From: Syntrophaceae bacterium CG2_30_49_12
GTDB lineage: Bacteria > Desulfobacterota > Syntrophia > Syntrophales > CG2-30-49-12
DNA: 9,480 nucleotides
Direction of reading: 5' to 3'
NCBI GenBank assembly: GCA_001873675.1
Contig: MNZP01000141.1
Span: forward strand, 1-9,480
Below are positions 1-6,326 of the stretch, piece by piece. How positions within the stretch are numbered: position 1 is the stretch's first letter; the number at the start of each line of letters is the position of its first letter. The position numbers were made by a program, and so were the translations under genes. Below the pieces are notes generated by a model. The model was not told where the DNA came from. It saw nothing but the letters and a program-made list of their open reading frames with translations, and did no database searches.

Positions 1-1
1 C

Positions 2-472
2 GTTCTTATACGGGGCAAATGCAACCGGTGTGGTGCCTGCTGCGATTCCTGCCCTGCCGGCGCGGCACGATTAGCCGATGACGGCTACCCCACATATGAT
101 CTTAAAACGTGCATCGGTTGTGCCCAGTGTATTGCCCTCTGTCCCGAAGTTGCCCTCAAAATCTTATGGGATACCGATGATACGGTTTTTCAGGAGAAAA
201 TGGTGGAGACGGCAGCGGCAGTATGGAAACTTATCAAAGACAGGAGCGTCATCATCAGCGCCCTGCTCAACATAACCACGGAATGCGACTGTCTTGGCGG
301 GGAAAATCCTGTGATATTTCCAGATGTGGGTTTTGTAGGGGGGTATCATCCGGTGGCTGTTGATGCGGAATCGCTAAGGCTTGTAGGAGCGGGGGTTTTT
401 GATAAAGCCCATCCGCATATCCCCTGGCCCAGGCAGTTCGCTTACGCCAGGGAAATAGGCTTCCTTGCCTGA
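2..472 (+). CDS. DUF362 family iron-sulfur protein, C-terminal part (5' end outside window)
   Basis: Reading from base 2 gives 156 codons open from the left edge to the TGA at 470-472, so the start lies outside the window. Two ferredoxin-type clusters are visible: CNRCGACCDSCP (visible residues 7-18) and CIGCAQCIALCP (37-48), each with C-x2-C-x2-C-x3-C-P spacing, so two [4Fe-4S] clusters are expected. The first has an extra Cys (residue 14). After them come an ECDC motif (94-97), a PDVGFVGGYHPVAVDAESL segment and a HPHIPW stretch, the usual tail of DUF362 proteins, whose N-terminal domain would be upstream. These proteins are presumed to be redox or electron-transfer proteins; the exact reaction is not known. 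The stop lies 7 bases from the convergent stop of the DUF2156 gene. The family call is firm; the function is open. Confidence 0.85.
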   Translation, partial: VLIRGKCNRCGACCDSCPAGAARLADDGYPTYDLKTCIGCAQCIALCPEVALKILWDTDDTVFQEKMVETAAAVWKLIKDRSVIISALLNITTECDCLGGENPVIFPDVGFVGGYHPVAVDAESLRLVGAGVFDKAHPHIPWPRQFAYAREIGFLA

Positions 473-479
473 AAAAGAT

Positions 480-1397
480 CTATCTCGTTTTAAGGCGATA
501 AGACTTTAGCCGCATGATGGGATGGTAGGACTGTTTAGCCTGTGCAAGACCGTCAATCCCCATATCGCTTTCCTTGTTAATGTATTCATATCCCGTGAAA
601 AGTTGCCTGGCACATTCACAGTCCAGGAACTGGTAGAGTCCTTTAATATGAGAAAAGGCCTTCTCAAAGATCAGAACAGCCATGTTATCAGTTAGATGTA
701 TACGCACACCAAAGGCGCTTACGAGGCCATCAAAGCGGACGAGAAGTCCATCCACTTCGAGTAGTTCTATATTATTGAGCATATTGATCGCCGCCTTTTT
801 TTCACAGGCCAGATTTTCTTCCTGATCACTTTCATAGTGATAATCTTCACACCACTTTTCGAGAAAATCGAGACAATCCCCGGCATTCCTCGGAGAAATT
901 TTTTCTATCTCTACCCTGCCGGTCTCAAGGTAAGCCCTGGTAAACTGGTGGATGAGATTCCTCTTCTTTGCATACCGCCGGCCCTTGAGCTGGGTAAGGT
1001 CTTTTGTGAGGAAGACATAGTCTTCATATTCCCTTTGCTCGATCACTTCAAAGTATGGTTCGACCTCTGGAAGGCCTTGCCCTTCTATATAGTCTTCCGG
1101 TATAAACCGGTATTCTGTAAATCCTAATCGGATTGCAAGGTTATGGAGATCTCGTGGTGAAAACTCTTGGTCAGGAGAAAAGGGAAGGATCAGATGACGA
1201 TTATCGGGGCGCTTGGTTGATTCAGTACAGAAGATGAGGGTATTATCTTCTACGGCATAAAACGGCTGATATATGTCGTTACTCCACACGATGATAGAGG
1301 GGAGGGAATAAGCGGCCAGTTTGTTACTCTGGCCGTTGACGAATAGTTTCAGATGATGATAATCGGAAGGTTTTAGAGGTTTTAATTCTGTGGTCAT
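480..1397 (-). CDS. DUF2156 protein (phosphatidylglycerol lysyltransferase C-terminal-like domain)
   Basis: The product has 305 residues and no membrane segment. It fits the stand-alone DUF2156 family: a basic LKGRRYAKKRNLIHQF block at residues 137-152 and the C-terminal YINKESDMGIDGLAQAKQS block (272-290), followed by YHP. The fold is a pair of GNAT-like domains, the same as the aminoacyl-transfer domain of MprF-type lysyl-phosphatidylglycerol synthases. Whether free-standing members use aminoacyl-tRNA and a lipid is not established, so the substrate is unknown. The ATG overlaps the TGA of the GNAT gene upstream (ATGA), which suggests translational coupling, and no separate Shine-Dalgarno site is obvious. 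The gene converges on the DUF362 gene. A protein resembling the other half of MprF is encoded at 3575-4588 on the same strand. Confidence 0.85.
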   Translation of the reverse strand: MTTELKPLKPSDYHHLKLFVNGQSNKLAAYSLPSIIVWSNDIYQPFYAVEDNTLIFCTESTKRPDNRHLILPFSPDQEFSPRDLHNLAIRLGFTEYRFIPEDYIEGQGLPEVEPYFEVIEQREYEDYVFLTKDLTQLKGRRYAKKRNLIHQFTRAYLETGRVEIEKISPRNAGDCLDFLEKWCEDYHYESDQEENLACEKKAAINMLNNIELLEVDGLLVRFDGLVSAFGVRIHLTDNMAVLIFEKAFSHIKGLYQFLDCECARQLFTGYEYINKESDMGIDGLAQAKQSYHPIMRLKSYRLKTR

Positions 1398-1807
1398 TTT
1401 TTTAAGAGCATGGGGGTTGCGTCCGGCATCTGGTTAAATCCAAGGTGACGGTAAAAGTCAGAGGAGCCTTTCTCTGCAATCAGACCTATCCACTGCAGGC
1501 CGTCTGCATGCAGGCGCGCAACTATCTTTTTCAGGATATTTGCGCCTATTCCTCGGCCTCTGTGAGAGTGATGAACGGTTACATCCTGAATATAGGCATC
1601 GCTTGTCCTGTCGCTGATGGCCCTGCCCATGCCGATAATTTCGCCTCCTTCCACGGCGACAAGGAAGCAATGGCTGCCTGCGGCAATACGCACAACCATG
1701 TCATCGTCGTCAACTTCCTGCGACCACCACCCCTGCATGCGGTACAAAGCGATGATTTGCCTGATCTGCTCGGGACTTGGGTTTACGATAAATGTGTAAG
1801 TTACCAT
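1394..1807 (-). CDS. GNAT family N-acetyltransferase
   Basis: The product has 137 residues, the size of one GNAT domain. The acetyl-CoA pyrophosphate-binding motif A is clear: HRGRGIGANIL at residues 82-92 (R/Q-x-x-G-x-G/A pattern), preceded by the beta4 strand AYIQDVTVHH. Motif B ends in the typical FYRHLGF (118-124). It should transfer an acetyl group from acetyl-CoA to an amine in the cytoplasm; the acceptor cannot be told from the sequence. An acidic patch (EVDDDD, 31-36) lies in the variable acceptor-side region. The ATG at 1807 has a GGACAGG stretch directly upstream, a close but usable ribosome binding site. It is the first gene of a two-gene unit with the DUF2156 gene, and a tRNA gene lies upstream on the same strand. 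Confidence 0.9.
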   Translation of the reverse strand: MVTYTFIVNPSPEQIRQIIALYRMQGWWSQEVDDDDMVVRIAAGSHCFLVAVEGGEIIGMGRAISDRTSDAYIQDVTVHHSHRGRGIGANILKKIVARLHADGLQWIGLIAEKGSSDFYRHLGFNQMPDATPMLLKK

Positions 1808-1817
1808 CCTGTCCGTT

Positions 1818-1834
1818 TGATAGCGATGCTATCA
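1818..1834 (-). other. short perfect hairpin just upstream of the GNAT start codon
   Basis: TGATAGC (1818-1824) and GCTATCA (1828-1834) form a perfect 7-bp stem with a 3-base loop, 10 bases upstream of the GNAT ATG. It may be a small operator-like palindrome or an mRNA leader hairpin. It has no T tract, so it is not a terminator. The role is inference. Confidence 0.35.
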
Positions 1835-1886
1835 TCGGTTTCTTATGGGAGCCTTTTTCGAACTCGACCAGTGCTTTATCACTAAA

Positions 1887-1911
1887 GGGGTTAGCGATTC
1901 CCACTAACCCC
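1887..1911 (-). terminator. hairpin downstream of tRNA-Ala, possible terminator
   Basis: GGGGTTAG (1887-1894) pairs perfectly with CTAACCCC (1904-1911) across a 9-base loop. On the minus strand it starts 12 bases past the CCA end of the tRNA and is followed by only TTTAGTG, so the U tract is weak. It could end the tRNA transcript, or act as a processing or partial read-through structure ahead of the GNAT gene. Confidence 0.45.
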
Positions 1912-1922
1912 CTGATTTTCCC

Positions 1923-1998
1923 TGGTGGAGCTGAGGGGGATCGAACCCCTGACCTCATGACTGCCAGTCATGCGCTCTCCCAGCTGAGCTACAACCCC
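1923..1998 (-). tRNA. tRNA-Ala (anticodon GGC), CCA encoded
   Basis: The minus strand folds as a full cloverleaf of 76 bases. The acceptor arm is GGGGTTG with CAGCTCC (two G-U pairs). The D arm follows, with GCTC and GAGC as its stem. The anticodon arm CATGA-CTGGCAG-TCATG places GGC at positions 34-36, which reads the alanine codons GCC and GCU. The T arm is AGGGG-TTCGATC-CCCCT. The discriminator base is A and the terminal CCA is genomically encoded (1923-1925). A sigma70-type promoter lies 15 bases upstream and a hairpin follows. It points the same way as the GNAT-DUF2156 pair. Confidence 0.97.
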
Positions 1999-2012
1999 AC
2001 TCTTCTCTCTTA

Positions 2013-2041
2013 AGAATACATATGGTCTCATTATCTGTCAA
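2013..2041 (-). promoter_or_regulatory. sigma70-type promoter of tRNA-Ala
   Basis: On the minus strand TTGACA (2036-2041) is followed after exactly 17 bases by TATTCT (2013-2018). The -35 is a perfect consensus match and the -10 is a four-of-six match. Initiation would be around 2006, a few bases before the mature tRNA 5' end at 1998, as expected for a tRNA with a short leader. Confidence 0.75.
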
Positions 2042-2062
2042 TACATTTTTCTGGTAAACGGC

Positions 2063-2078
2063 TGGCCCAAAAAGAGCT
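2063..2078 (+). promoter_or_regulatory. weak sigma54-like -24/-12 site ahead of the response regulator
   Basis: TGGCCC-N5-GAGCT has the GG (2064-2065) and GC (2076-2077) dinucleotides at the exact spacing of a sigma54 -24/-12 element, but the -12 half departs from TTGC. It lies about 110 bases upstream of a gene for a sigma54 activator. A chance match is quite possible. Confidence 0.2.
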
Positions 2079-2143
2079 ATGAAAGATGCGGTAGTTATGA
2101 TATGAGTTGGCCGATGAAAAAAATGTCTCTATTAAACAAAAAG

Positions 2144-2179
2144 GGCACTTTAGCTCACTTCAAACTTTAGGCATTTTAG
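2144..2179 (+). repeat. CACTTTAG-type intergenic repeat, copy A
   Basis: Bases 2144-2167 match the complement of 4619-4642 exactly over 24 positions. The core CACTTTAG is at 2146-2153, and two degenerate units (ACTTTAG, ATTTTAG) follow up to 6 bases before the start codon of the response regulator. It occupies the place where a ribosome binding site would be expected. Confidence 0.7.
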
Positions 2180-2185
2180 AATCTT

Positions 2186-3553
2186 ATGCATAAAACAATA
2201 CTGATTGTAGATGACGAGGAGAGTATCTGTCAGTCTCTGGGAGCTGTTCTAAGCGATGAGGGGTACGATGTCCTGACGGCAGGGAGAGGGGAGGAAGCGC
2301 TGAAGATTATCAAAGAGGATCTCCCCTTTCTTGTCTTCCTCGACATATGGCTTCCGGGGATCGATGGAATTGAGACGCTCAAAATAATTAAGTCTGAAAA
2401 TCCCGAGATAAGGGTAGTAATGATTTCGGGCCATGGGACAATTGAAACGGCGGTCAAGGCAACGAAGATCGGGGCTTTTGACTTTATTGAAAAACCCCTC
2501 TCCCTGGAAAAGGTAATCCTCATTGCCAATCATGTCTCGGACATGGTCCGTTTAGAAGAGGAGAATATATTATTAAAACAGAAAGTTACCCAGGAGTACG
2601 AACTTACCGGTAACAGTGGGCCGACCTTAGAATTAAGAGAGATGATTGGTCTTGTAGCCCCGACCAATGCCTGGATTTTAATCATGGGGGAAAATGGCAC
2701 GGGAAAGGAACTCGTTGCCAGGTCAATACATCGTCAGAGCAAAAGGGCAGGCAAACCGTTTATTGAGGTCAATTGTGCTGCCATACCGGAAGAATTGATA
2801 GAAAGCGAGCTTTTTGGTCACGAAAAGGGGGCCTTTACCGGAGCTACAGAAAAAAGGAGGGGGAAGTTTGATCTGGCGAATTCGGGGACGATTTTTCTCG
2901 ATGAGGTTGCCGATATGAGTCTGAAGGCTCAGGCAAAGATTCTCCGGATTCTCGAGGAAAAAAAGTTTGAGAGGGTAGGGGGGTCCAAGCTTATCGCCAC
3001 AGATGTTCGGGTGCTTGCCGCTACCAACAAGGATCTTGAAAAGGAGATGGAAGAAGGGAGATTCAGGCAGGATCTCTACTACCGGCTCAATGTCATTCCT
3101 TTAAGAGTTCTTCCCCTTAGAGAGAGGAAAGAGGACATCCCTCTCTTAGTCAGTCGTTTCTTGGGGGAACTCGCTATGAAAGAAGGGGAGACTGAGAAAT
3201 CAATGACCGAAGATGCCCTGGCTGTATTAATGGAGCATAACTGGCCTGGGAATGTAAGAGAGTTAAAGAATGTTATTGAACGGTTGGTTATTATGACTCC
3301 AAAAGACGTAATTTCCGGCAGTAATATCCCTCTCTTAGTTCCCGAAAGTCAAAATGTTGATGGGGATGATTCGTGGTATGCTATAAATTCTTACCGGCTG
3401 GCAAAGATGAATTTTGAAAAGCGGTATCTCGCAAGAAAACTGCGGGAGTACGAGGGGAATGTTTCAAGGACGGCGGAGGCTATTGGTTTGGAACGGAGCA
3501 ATCTTCATAGAAAGATTAAAAGCTATGGCCTGGAAGTAAAAAATGGTTCCTGA
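2186..3553 (+). CDS. sigma54-dependent response regulator, NtrC/NtrX family
   Basis: The 455-residue product has three domains in order. A receiver domain (about 3-118) carries acidic D9/D10, phospho-acceptor D53 (in FLDIWLPGIDG), S81 and K103. The AAA+ sigma54 activator domain (about 140-365) has Walker A GENGTGKE (168-175), the sigma54-contacting GAFTGA loop (215-220), Walker B GTIFLDE (234-240) and the FRQDLYYRLNV block. A Fis-type helix-turn-helix (about 424-448, GNVSRTAEAIGLERSNLHRK) closes it. The DIWLPGIDGIE wording is typical of NtrX-type regulators. It should activate sigma54-RNA polymerase at enhancer sites once phosphorylated. No histidine kinase gene is adjacent, so it is an orphan in this window. 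An in-frame TAG at 2177-2179 forces the ATG at 2186; no Shine-Dalgarno sequence precedes it. The targets are unknown. Confidence 0.93.
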   Translation: MHKTILIVDDEESICQSLGAVLSDEGYDVLTAGRGEEALKIIKEDLPFLVFLDIWLPGIDGIETLKIIKSENPEIRVVMISGHGTIETAVKATKIGAFDFIEKPLSLEKVILIANHVSDMVRLEEENILLKQKVTQEYELTGNSGPTLELREMIGLVAPTNAWILIMGENGTGKELVARSIHRQSKRAGKPFIEVNCAAIPEELIESELFGHEKGAFTGATEKRRGKFDLANSGTIFLDEVADMSLKAQAKILRILEEKKFERVGGSKLIATDVRVLAATNKDLEKEMEEGRFRQDLYYRLNVIPLRVLPLRERKEDIPLLVSRFLGELAMKEGETEKSMTEDALAVLMEHNWPGNVRELKNVIERLVIMTPKDVISGSNIPLLVPESQNVDGDDSWYAINSYRLAKMNFEKRYLARKLREYEGNVSRTAEAIGLERSNLHRKIKSYGLEVKNGS

Positions 3554-3574
3554 GAGCTTTACAAAAAGCCCACC

Positions 3575-4588
3575 TTAAGCAGGAAGGTTACTATTGCTTT
3601 TCCCTCGTTCTTGTTCCCTGGGAAGCTGAAGGTTGAGACCGGAGAAGGAAAATTTATTAAAGGGTAAAAATATCAACCCCAGGATGATCGTGGTCCCGAT
3701 GGACAGGAAATGATAGATGACGGCGAAGGTGAAAGCATCTGTTCGGGGAATGCTGAACAGACTGAGCGAAAGGACGCAGAAGAAGTGCCAGTTTCCGATA
3801 AATCCCGGCGCTGTGGGTATGGTAATCCCGATAATTAGAATAATCATCAGGACAAAGGCAGCGACAGGGGGCAGATGGAAACCGAAGGCGAAGAAGAGGA
3901 TGTAGATCACCAGAACCCCCATCAGCCATATCAGGCCGGACAGAAATATAACATAGATAATGCATCTGGTATAGGTGATGATTTTAAAACCATCTGTAAA
4001 GTGGTGGATTAAATGGTTAAGTTTTTGGGCGTACCTATCCGGCAGTCGGTTGAGAATAGTGTTTACGACCTTAAAGGACGTCTCAGGTTTGACGATCATA
4101 AAGATCATCATGGCCAGCACGGCCATAGAGATTAAAAAGAAAAAGAGACTTGCCTCAATCAACCAAGAGGGCAGGGGTATGAAGAAAATAACAAAAGCGG
4201 CCATGATGAGGATCGTGAAACTGTCAAAGACACGTTCCACAAAAATAGTTCCCAGGGCTGCGGTCATCCTGACGTTGCTTTTTTTTGAGATGAGATAAGG
4301 TCTTGCCAGTTCACCAAGCCTTGCCGGCATAGCCACAATGGCTAAAAAACCGACACTTGTTACAGAGAAAAGAGAGAGTTGATCAACCTTTTCTATAGGG
4401 CTCAAGATTACCCCCCACCGCAGTGATCTAAGTACTTGTGCCAAAAGTATGAGCATCAAAACCGGAGGGATGTATCTGTATTTGATGGTCTTGAATCCCT
4501 CGACAACGTCGAGAAGGCGAATCCCCCTGACAGTCAGGTAAATCAGAACAGCGCTTAACAGGAGACCCACAATCATTTTCTTCTTCAT
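3575..4588 (-). CDS. flippase-like integral membrane protein (UPF0104 / LPG synthase TM region family)
   Basis: From the ATG at 4588 the product has 337 residues and about eight hydrophobic spans (roughly 5-20, 41-58, 73-90, 112-137, 142-166, 206-236, 241-265, 286-310). Family signatures are PARLGELARPYL (88-99) and IPTAPGFIGNWHFF (257-270). This is the family of the N-terminal flippase domain of MprF and of glycolipid-associated AglD-like proteins; it probably handles a lipid or lipid-linked substrate in the inner membrane. The frame also opens further upstream to a GTG at 4675, but those 29 residues are encoded by the CACTTTAG repeat and have no membrane or domain character, so I prefer MKKKMIVGLLL. 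The ribosome binding site is weak (GGAA). It is the last gene of the leftward series and converges on the response regulator. Confidence 0.85.
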   Translation of the reverse strand: MKKKMIVGLLLSAVLIYLTVRGIRLLDVVEGFKTIKYRYIPPVLMLILLAQVLRSLRWGVILSPIEKVDQLSLFSVTSVGFLAIVAMPARLGELARPYLISKKSNVRMTAALGTIFVERVFDSFTILIMAAFVIFFIPLPSWLIEASLFFFLISMAVLAMMIFMIVKPETSFKVVNTILNRLPDRYAQKLNHLIHHFTDGFKIITYTRCIIYVIFLSGLIWLMGVLVIYILFFAFGFHLPPVAAFVLMIILIIGITIPTAPGFIGNWHFFCVLSLSLFSIPRTDAFTFAVIYHFLSIGTTIILGLIFLPFNKFSFSGLNLQLPREQERGKSNSNLPA

Positions 4589-4618
4589 CGGTTGGTTCCG
4601 GGTCAGAGAACAAATGTG

Positions 4619-4706
4619 AAGTTTGAAGTGAGCTAAAGTGCCTAAAGTTACAGGAAAATCAAACACTTTAGTCACTTCACACTTTAGTTCACTTTAGTCA
4701 CTTTTT
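4619..4706. repeat. CACTTTAG-type intergenic repeat, copy B, with a large inverted repeat
   Basis: The left arm at 4625-4640 and the right arm at 4664-4678 pair over 15 bp with a single bulged G (4632) and a 23-base loop. Three CACTTTAG cores lie on the plus strand (4664-4671, 4680-4687, 4690-4697) and one on the minus strand (4633-4640). The left 24 bases (4619-4642) are the exact complement of copy A. It fills the gap between the lipoprotein and flippase-like genes and could act as an mRNA hairpin between them. No U tract marks it as a classical terminator. Confidence 0.75.
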
Positions 4707-4726
4707 CCGGTTTATCCGGGAGGTGA

Positions 4727-5137
4727 TCATTTATCGCTTTTGGGGGAAAGATTGTCACTTATTTTGTCGTGCAAAAGCTGTGACGAGAGCTTATTGCCTA
4801 TCAGTCCGACCCGTATAGCTACAGTGGTGAGATCTTTTGCCTTGTAACTGACCGTGAACTGAACCTTTTCGTCGTTGATAGCAGCAGAGATTGTTCCTTT
4901 GCCGACTTCCTTATATGGCATAACATCCACAGCACGCATATCTGCCACGGTTTTTTCACAGGCAGCCCATACCTTTTCAAAGGAAGAGTAATAGTCTGTC
5001 TTTAACTCCCCATTGATATAAAGGTAGGTTCCCGAACCTGCCCCCACTGCGGCGCCCCCGACCGCCAGGACCGCGCAACCGGAGATGAAAAAAATACCTG
5101 TCACCAAAAGTAAAAACCAGTTTTTTCTCCTTAGCAT
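4727..5137 (-). CDS. small lipoprotein, DUF3568-like
   Basis: The product has 136 residues. Residues 1-20 form a lipoprotein signal: basic MLRRKN, hydrophobic WFLLLVTGIFF, then the lipobox ISG-C with Cys21. The next residue is Ala rather than Asp, which favours the outer membrane. A Gly/Ala-rich stretch (AVGGAAVGAGSG, 25-36) leads to TYLYINGELKTDY and an alpha/beta domain with VWAACEKTVADM, a layout I associate with the DUF3568 family, whose function is unknown. The ATG at 5137 has a good purine-rich GGAAGGGGGAAGG ribosome binding site directly upstream. It follows dnaJ by 54 bases and is probably transcribed with it. Confidence 0.75.
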   Translation of the reverse strand: MLRRKNWFLLLVTGIFFISGCAVLAVGGAAVGAGSGTYLYINGELKTDYYSSFEKVWAACEKTVADMRAVDVMPYKEVGKGTISAAINDEKVQFTVSYKAKDLTTVAIRVGLIGNKLSSQLLHDKISDNLSPKSDK

Positions 5138-5164
5138 GACCTTCCCCCTTCCATTTTAAATAAC

Positions 5165-5201
5165 TCTAGTCACTTGTAACGCTATCTCACTTTAGGCGCT
5201 T
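5165..5201 (+). repeat. degenerate CACTTTAG-type repeat, copy C, overlapping the dnaJ 3' end
   Basis: This stretch reads CTAGTCACTT, an unrelated spacer, then a perfect CACTTTAG core at 5188-5195 followed by GCGCTTA. The core contains the dnaJ stop codon. It resembles copies A and B in word content and intergenic position but is degenerate, and no exact long match is present. Confidence 0.35.
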
Positions 5202-6256
5202 AACTCGCCGCTTAGCTCGGCAAATTTTCTGAGGAGTTCCTCCTGTTTCCTGGTTAGACTGGTGGGTACCGCAACCACCAGCTCCACAACCTGGTCTCCA
5301 CGCCCGAATCCCTTCAGGTGAGGAATTCCTTTCCCTTTCAGGCGAAGTATCGTGCCGTTCTGTGTTCCTCTCGGGATCTTCAACTTTTCAGAACCATTTA
5401 AGGTGGCCACCGAGATGCTTGCCCCCAGGGCTGCCTGAACAAAAGAAATGGCAATCTGGCAGTGGACATCATCATCTTTTCTTGTAAAAAATTCGTGAGG
5501 TTCTACATGAATAAAGACATAAAGATCACCATTTGCCCCTCCGAAATCTCCTTGTTCTCCCTCACCCCGCAGTCTTAGACGTGAACCGCTGTCTACCCCG
5601 GCAGGTATCTTGAGATGGACGGTTTTTGCTACTTTTACCCTGCCCATTCCTTTACATGCCTTGCACGGATCAGTTATAATACTGCCCTGGCCCCGGCACT
5701 GTGGACAGGTGGTGCTTATACGGAAAAACCCACTGGTCTGGGTTACCTGACCTCTCCCTTGGCAGCGGCGGCATATCTCAGGGGGCTTCCCTGGTGTAGC
5801 GCCAGTGCCCCCACAATTTTGACACCTCTCAGATTTCTCTACTTTTATGCCGGTAGAGGCACCAAAGGTGGCATCCATAAATGATATGCGAAGATCATAA
5901 CGAAGATCGGCTCCATCAAGCGGCGCTGTTGCCCCCCTTGAACGTGAGCTGCCGAACCCGAAGACATCCCCAAAGATATTACCGAAACTCGAAAATATGT
6001 CTTCAAATCCTGAAAATCCCTTAAATCCGGCTCCACTTAACCCTTCATGGCCGTACCGGTCGTAGATCTCCCGTTTTTCTCTGTCCATTAAGACCGCGTA
6101 GGCCTCTGCCACTTCCTTGAAGCTCTCCTCCGCTTTTTTATCCCCCGGGTTTCTATCGGGGTGGTACTGCATGGCCAGTTTCCTGTAGTTTCTTTTTATC
6201 TCGTCTTCCTGGGCATCTTTCTTGATCCCAAGCACTTCATAGTAACAACGTTTCAT
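5192..6256 (-). CDS. dnaJ: chaperone protein DnaJ
   Basis: The 354-residue product is a complete type I J-protein. The J domain (about 4-66) has YYEVLG and the HPD motif (32-34) that stimulates DnaK ATPase. A Gly/Phe-rich linker follows (about 67-107). The zinc-binding region has all four CxxCxGxG repeats: CQNCGGTG (145), CRRCQGRG (162), CPQCRGQG (184) and CKACKGMG (198). Two C-terminal beta domains bind substrate. It acts in the cytoplasm with DnaK and GrpE, neither of which is encoded here; dnaJ sits instead 70 bases after purC in a leftward series. No start other than the ATG at 6256 fits the J-domain alignment. A GGAGG lies 16 bases upstream, too far for an ideal site, inside a tiny overlapping frame. 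Confidence 0.96.
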   Translation of the reverse strand: MKRCYYEVLGIKKDAQEDEIKRNYRKLAMQYHPDRNPGDKKAEESFKEVAEAYAVLMDREKREIYDRYGHEGLSGAGFKGFSGFEDIFSSFGNIFGDVFGFGSSRSRGATAPLDGADLRYDLRISFMDATFGASTGIKVEKSERCQNCGGTGATPGKPPEICRRCQGRGQVTQTSGFFRISTTCPQCRGQGSIITDPCKACKGMGRVKVAKTVHLKIPAGVDSGSRLRLRGEGEQGDFGGANGDLYVFIHVEPHEFFTRKDDDVHCQIAISFVQAALGASISVATLNGSEKLKIPRGTQNGTILRLKGKGIPHLKGFGRGDQVVELVVAVPTSLTRKQEELLRKFAELSGELSA

Positions 6257-6294
6257 ATAACTTTCTGATTTTCCTCCACAGCGGTGATTTCCAT
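6253..6294 (-). other. possible 13-codon leader frame overlapping the dnaJ start
   Basis: ATG at 6294 opens MEITAVEENQKVI and ends in a TGA that overlaps the dnaJ ATG as ATGA. The frame is also open upstream through a TTG at 6315. It has only a weak purine-rich stretch (AAGAAG) as ribosome binding site, but it holds the GGAGG that is too distant for dnaJ. It may couple translation to dnaJ or be the remnant of a small gene. It could also be chance. Confidence 0.25.
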
Positions 6295-6326
6295 GATCTT
6301 CTTTTCCGGCGCCAATATTGCTGTAT

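Noticed and set aside
1445..1885. 146-codon plus-strand open frame opposite the GNAT gene
   Set aside because: It is antisense to a clear GNAT domain, has no recognisable domain and runs into the tRNA flank; a shadow frame.
2104..2170. Small plus-strand frame MSWPMKKMSLLNKKGTLAHF… before the response regulator
   Set aside because: About 22 codons, no ribosome binding site, and its end is made of the CACTTTAG repeat; the same GTLAHFKL string arises from the repeat at 4619-4642.
3554..3574. Possible terminator between the convergent response regulator and flippase-like genes
   Set aside because: Only a 5-bp GCTTT/AAAGC stem with no adjacent T tract on either strand.
4589..4675. N-terminal extension of the flippase-like protein to a GTG at 4675
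   Set aside because: The 29 extra residues are encoded by the inverted repeat, lack family similarity, and no ribosome binding site precedes the GTG.
4664..4706. Spaced CACTTTAG words as a possible CRISPR array
   Set aside because: The units are 7-8 bases at irregular 10- and 16-base spacing, with no spacers of uniform length and no cas genes.
4719..4728. The minus strand reads GATCACCTCC, like the 3' end of 16S rRNA
   Set aside because: Only about 10 bases match and no other rRNA sequence is nearby; a chance match.
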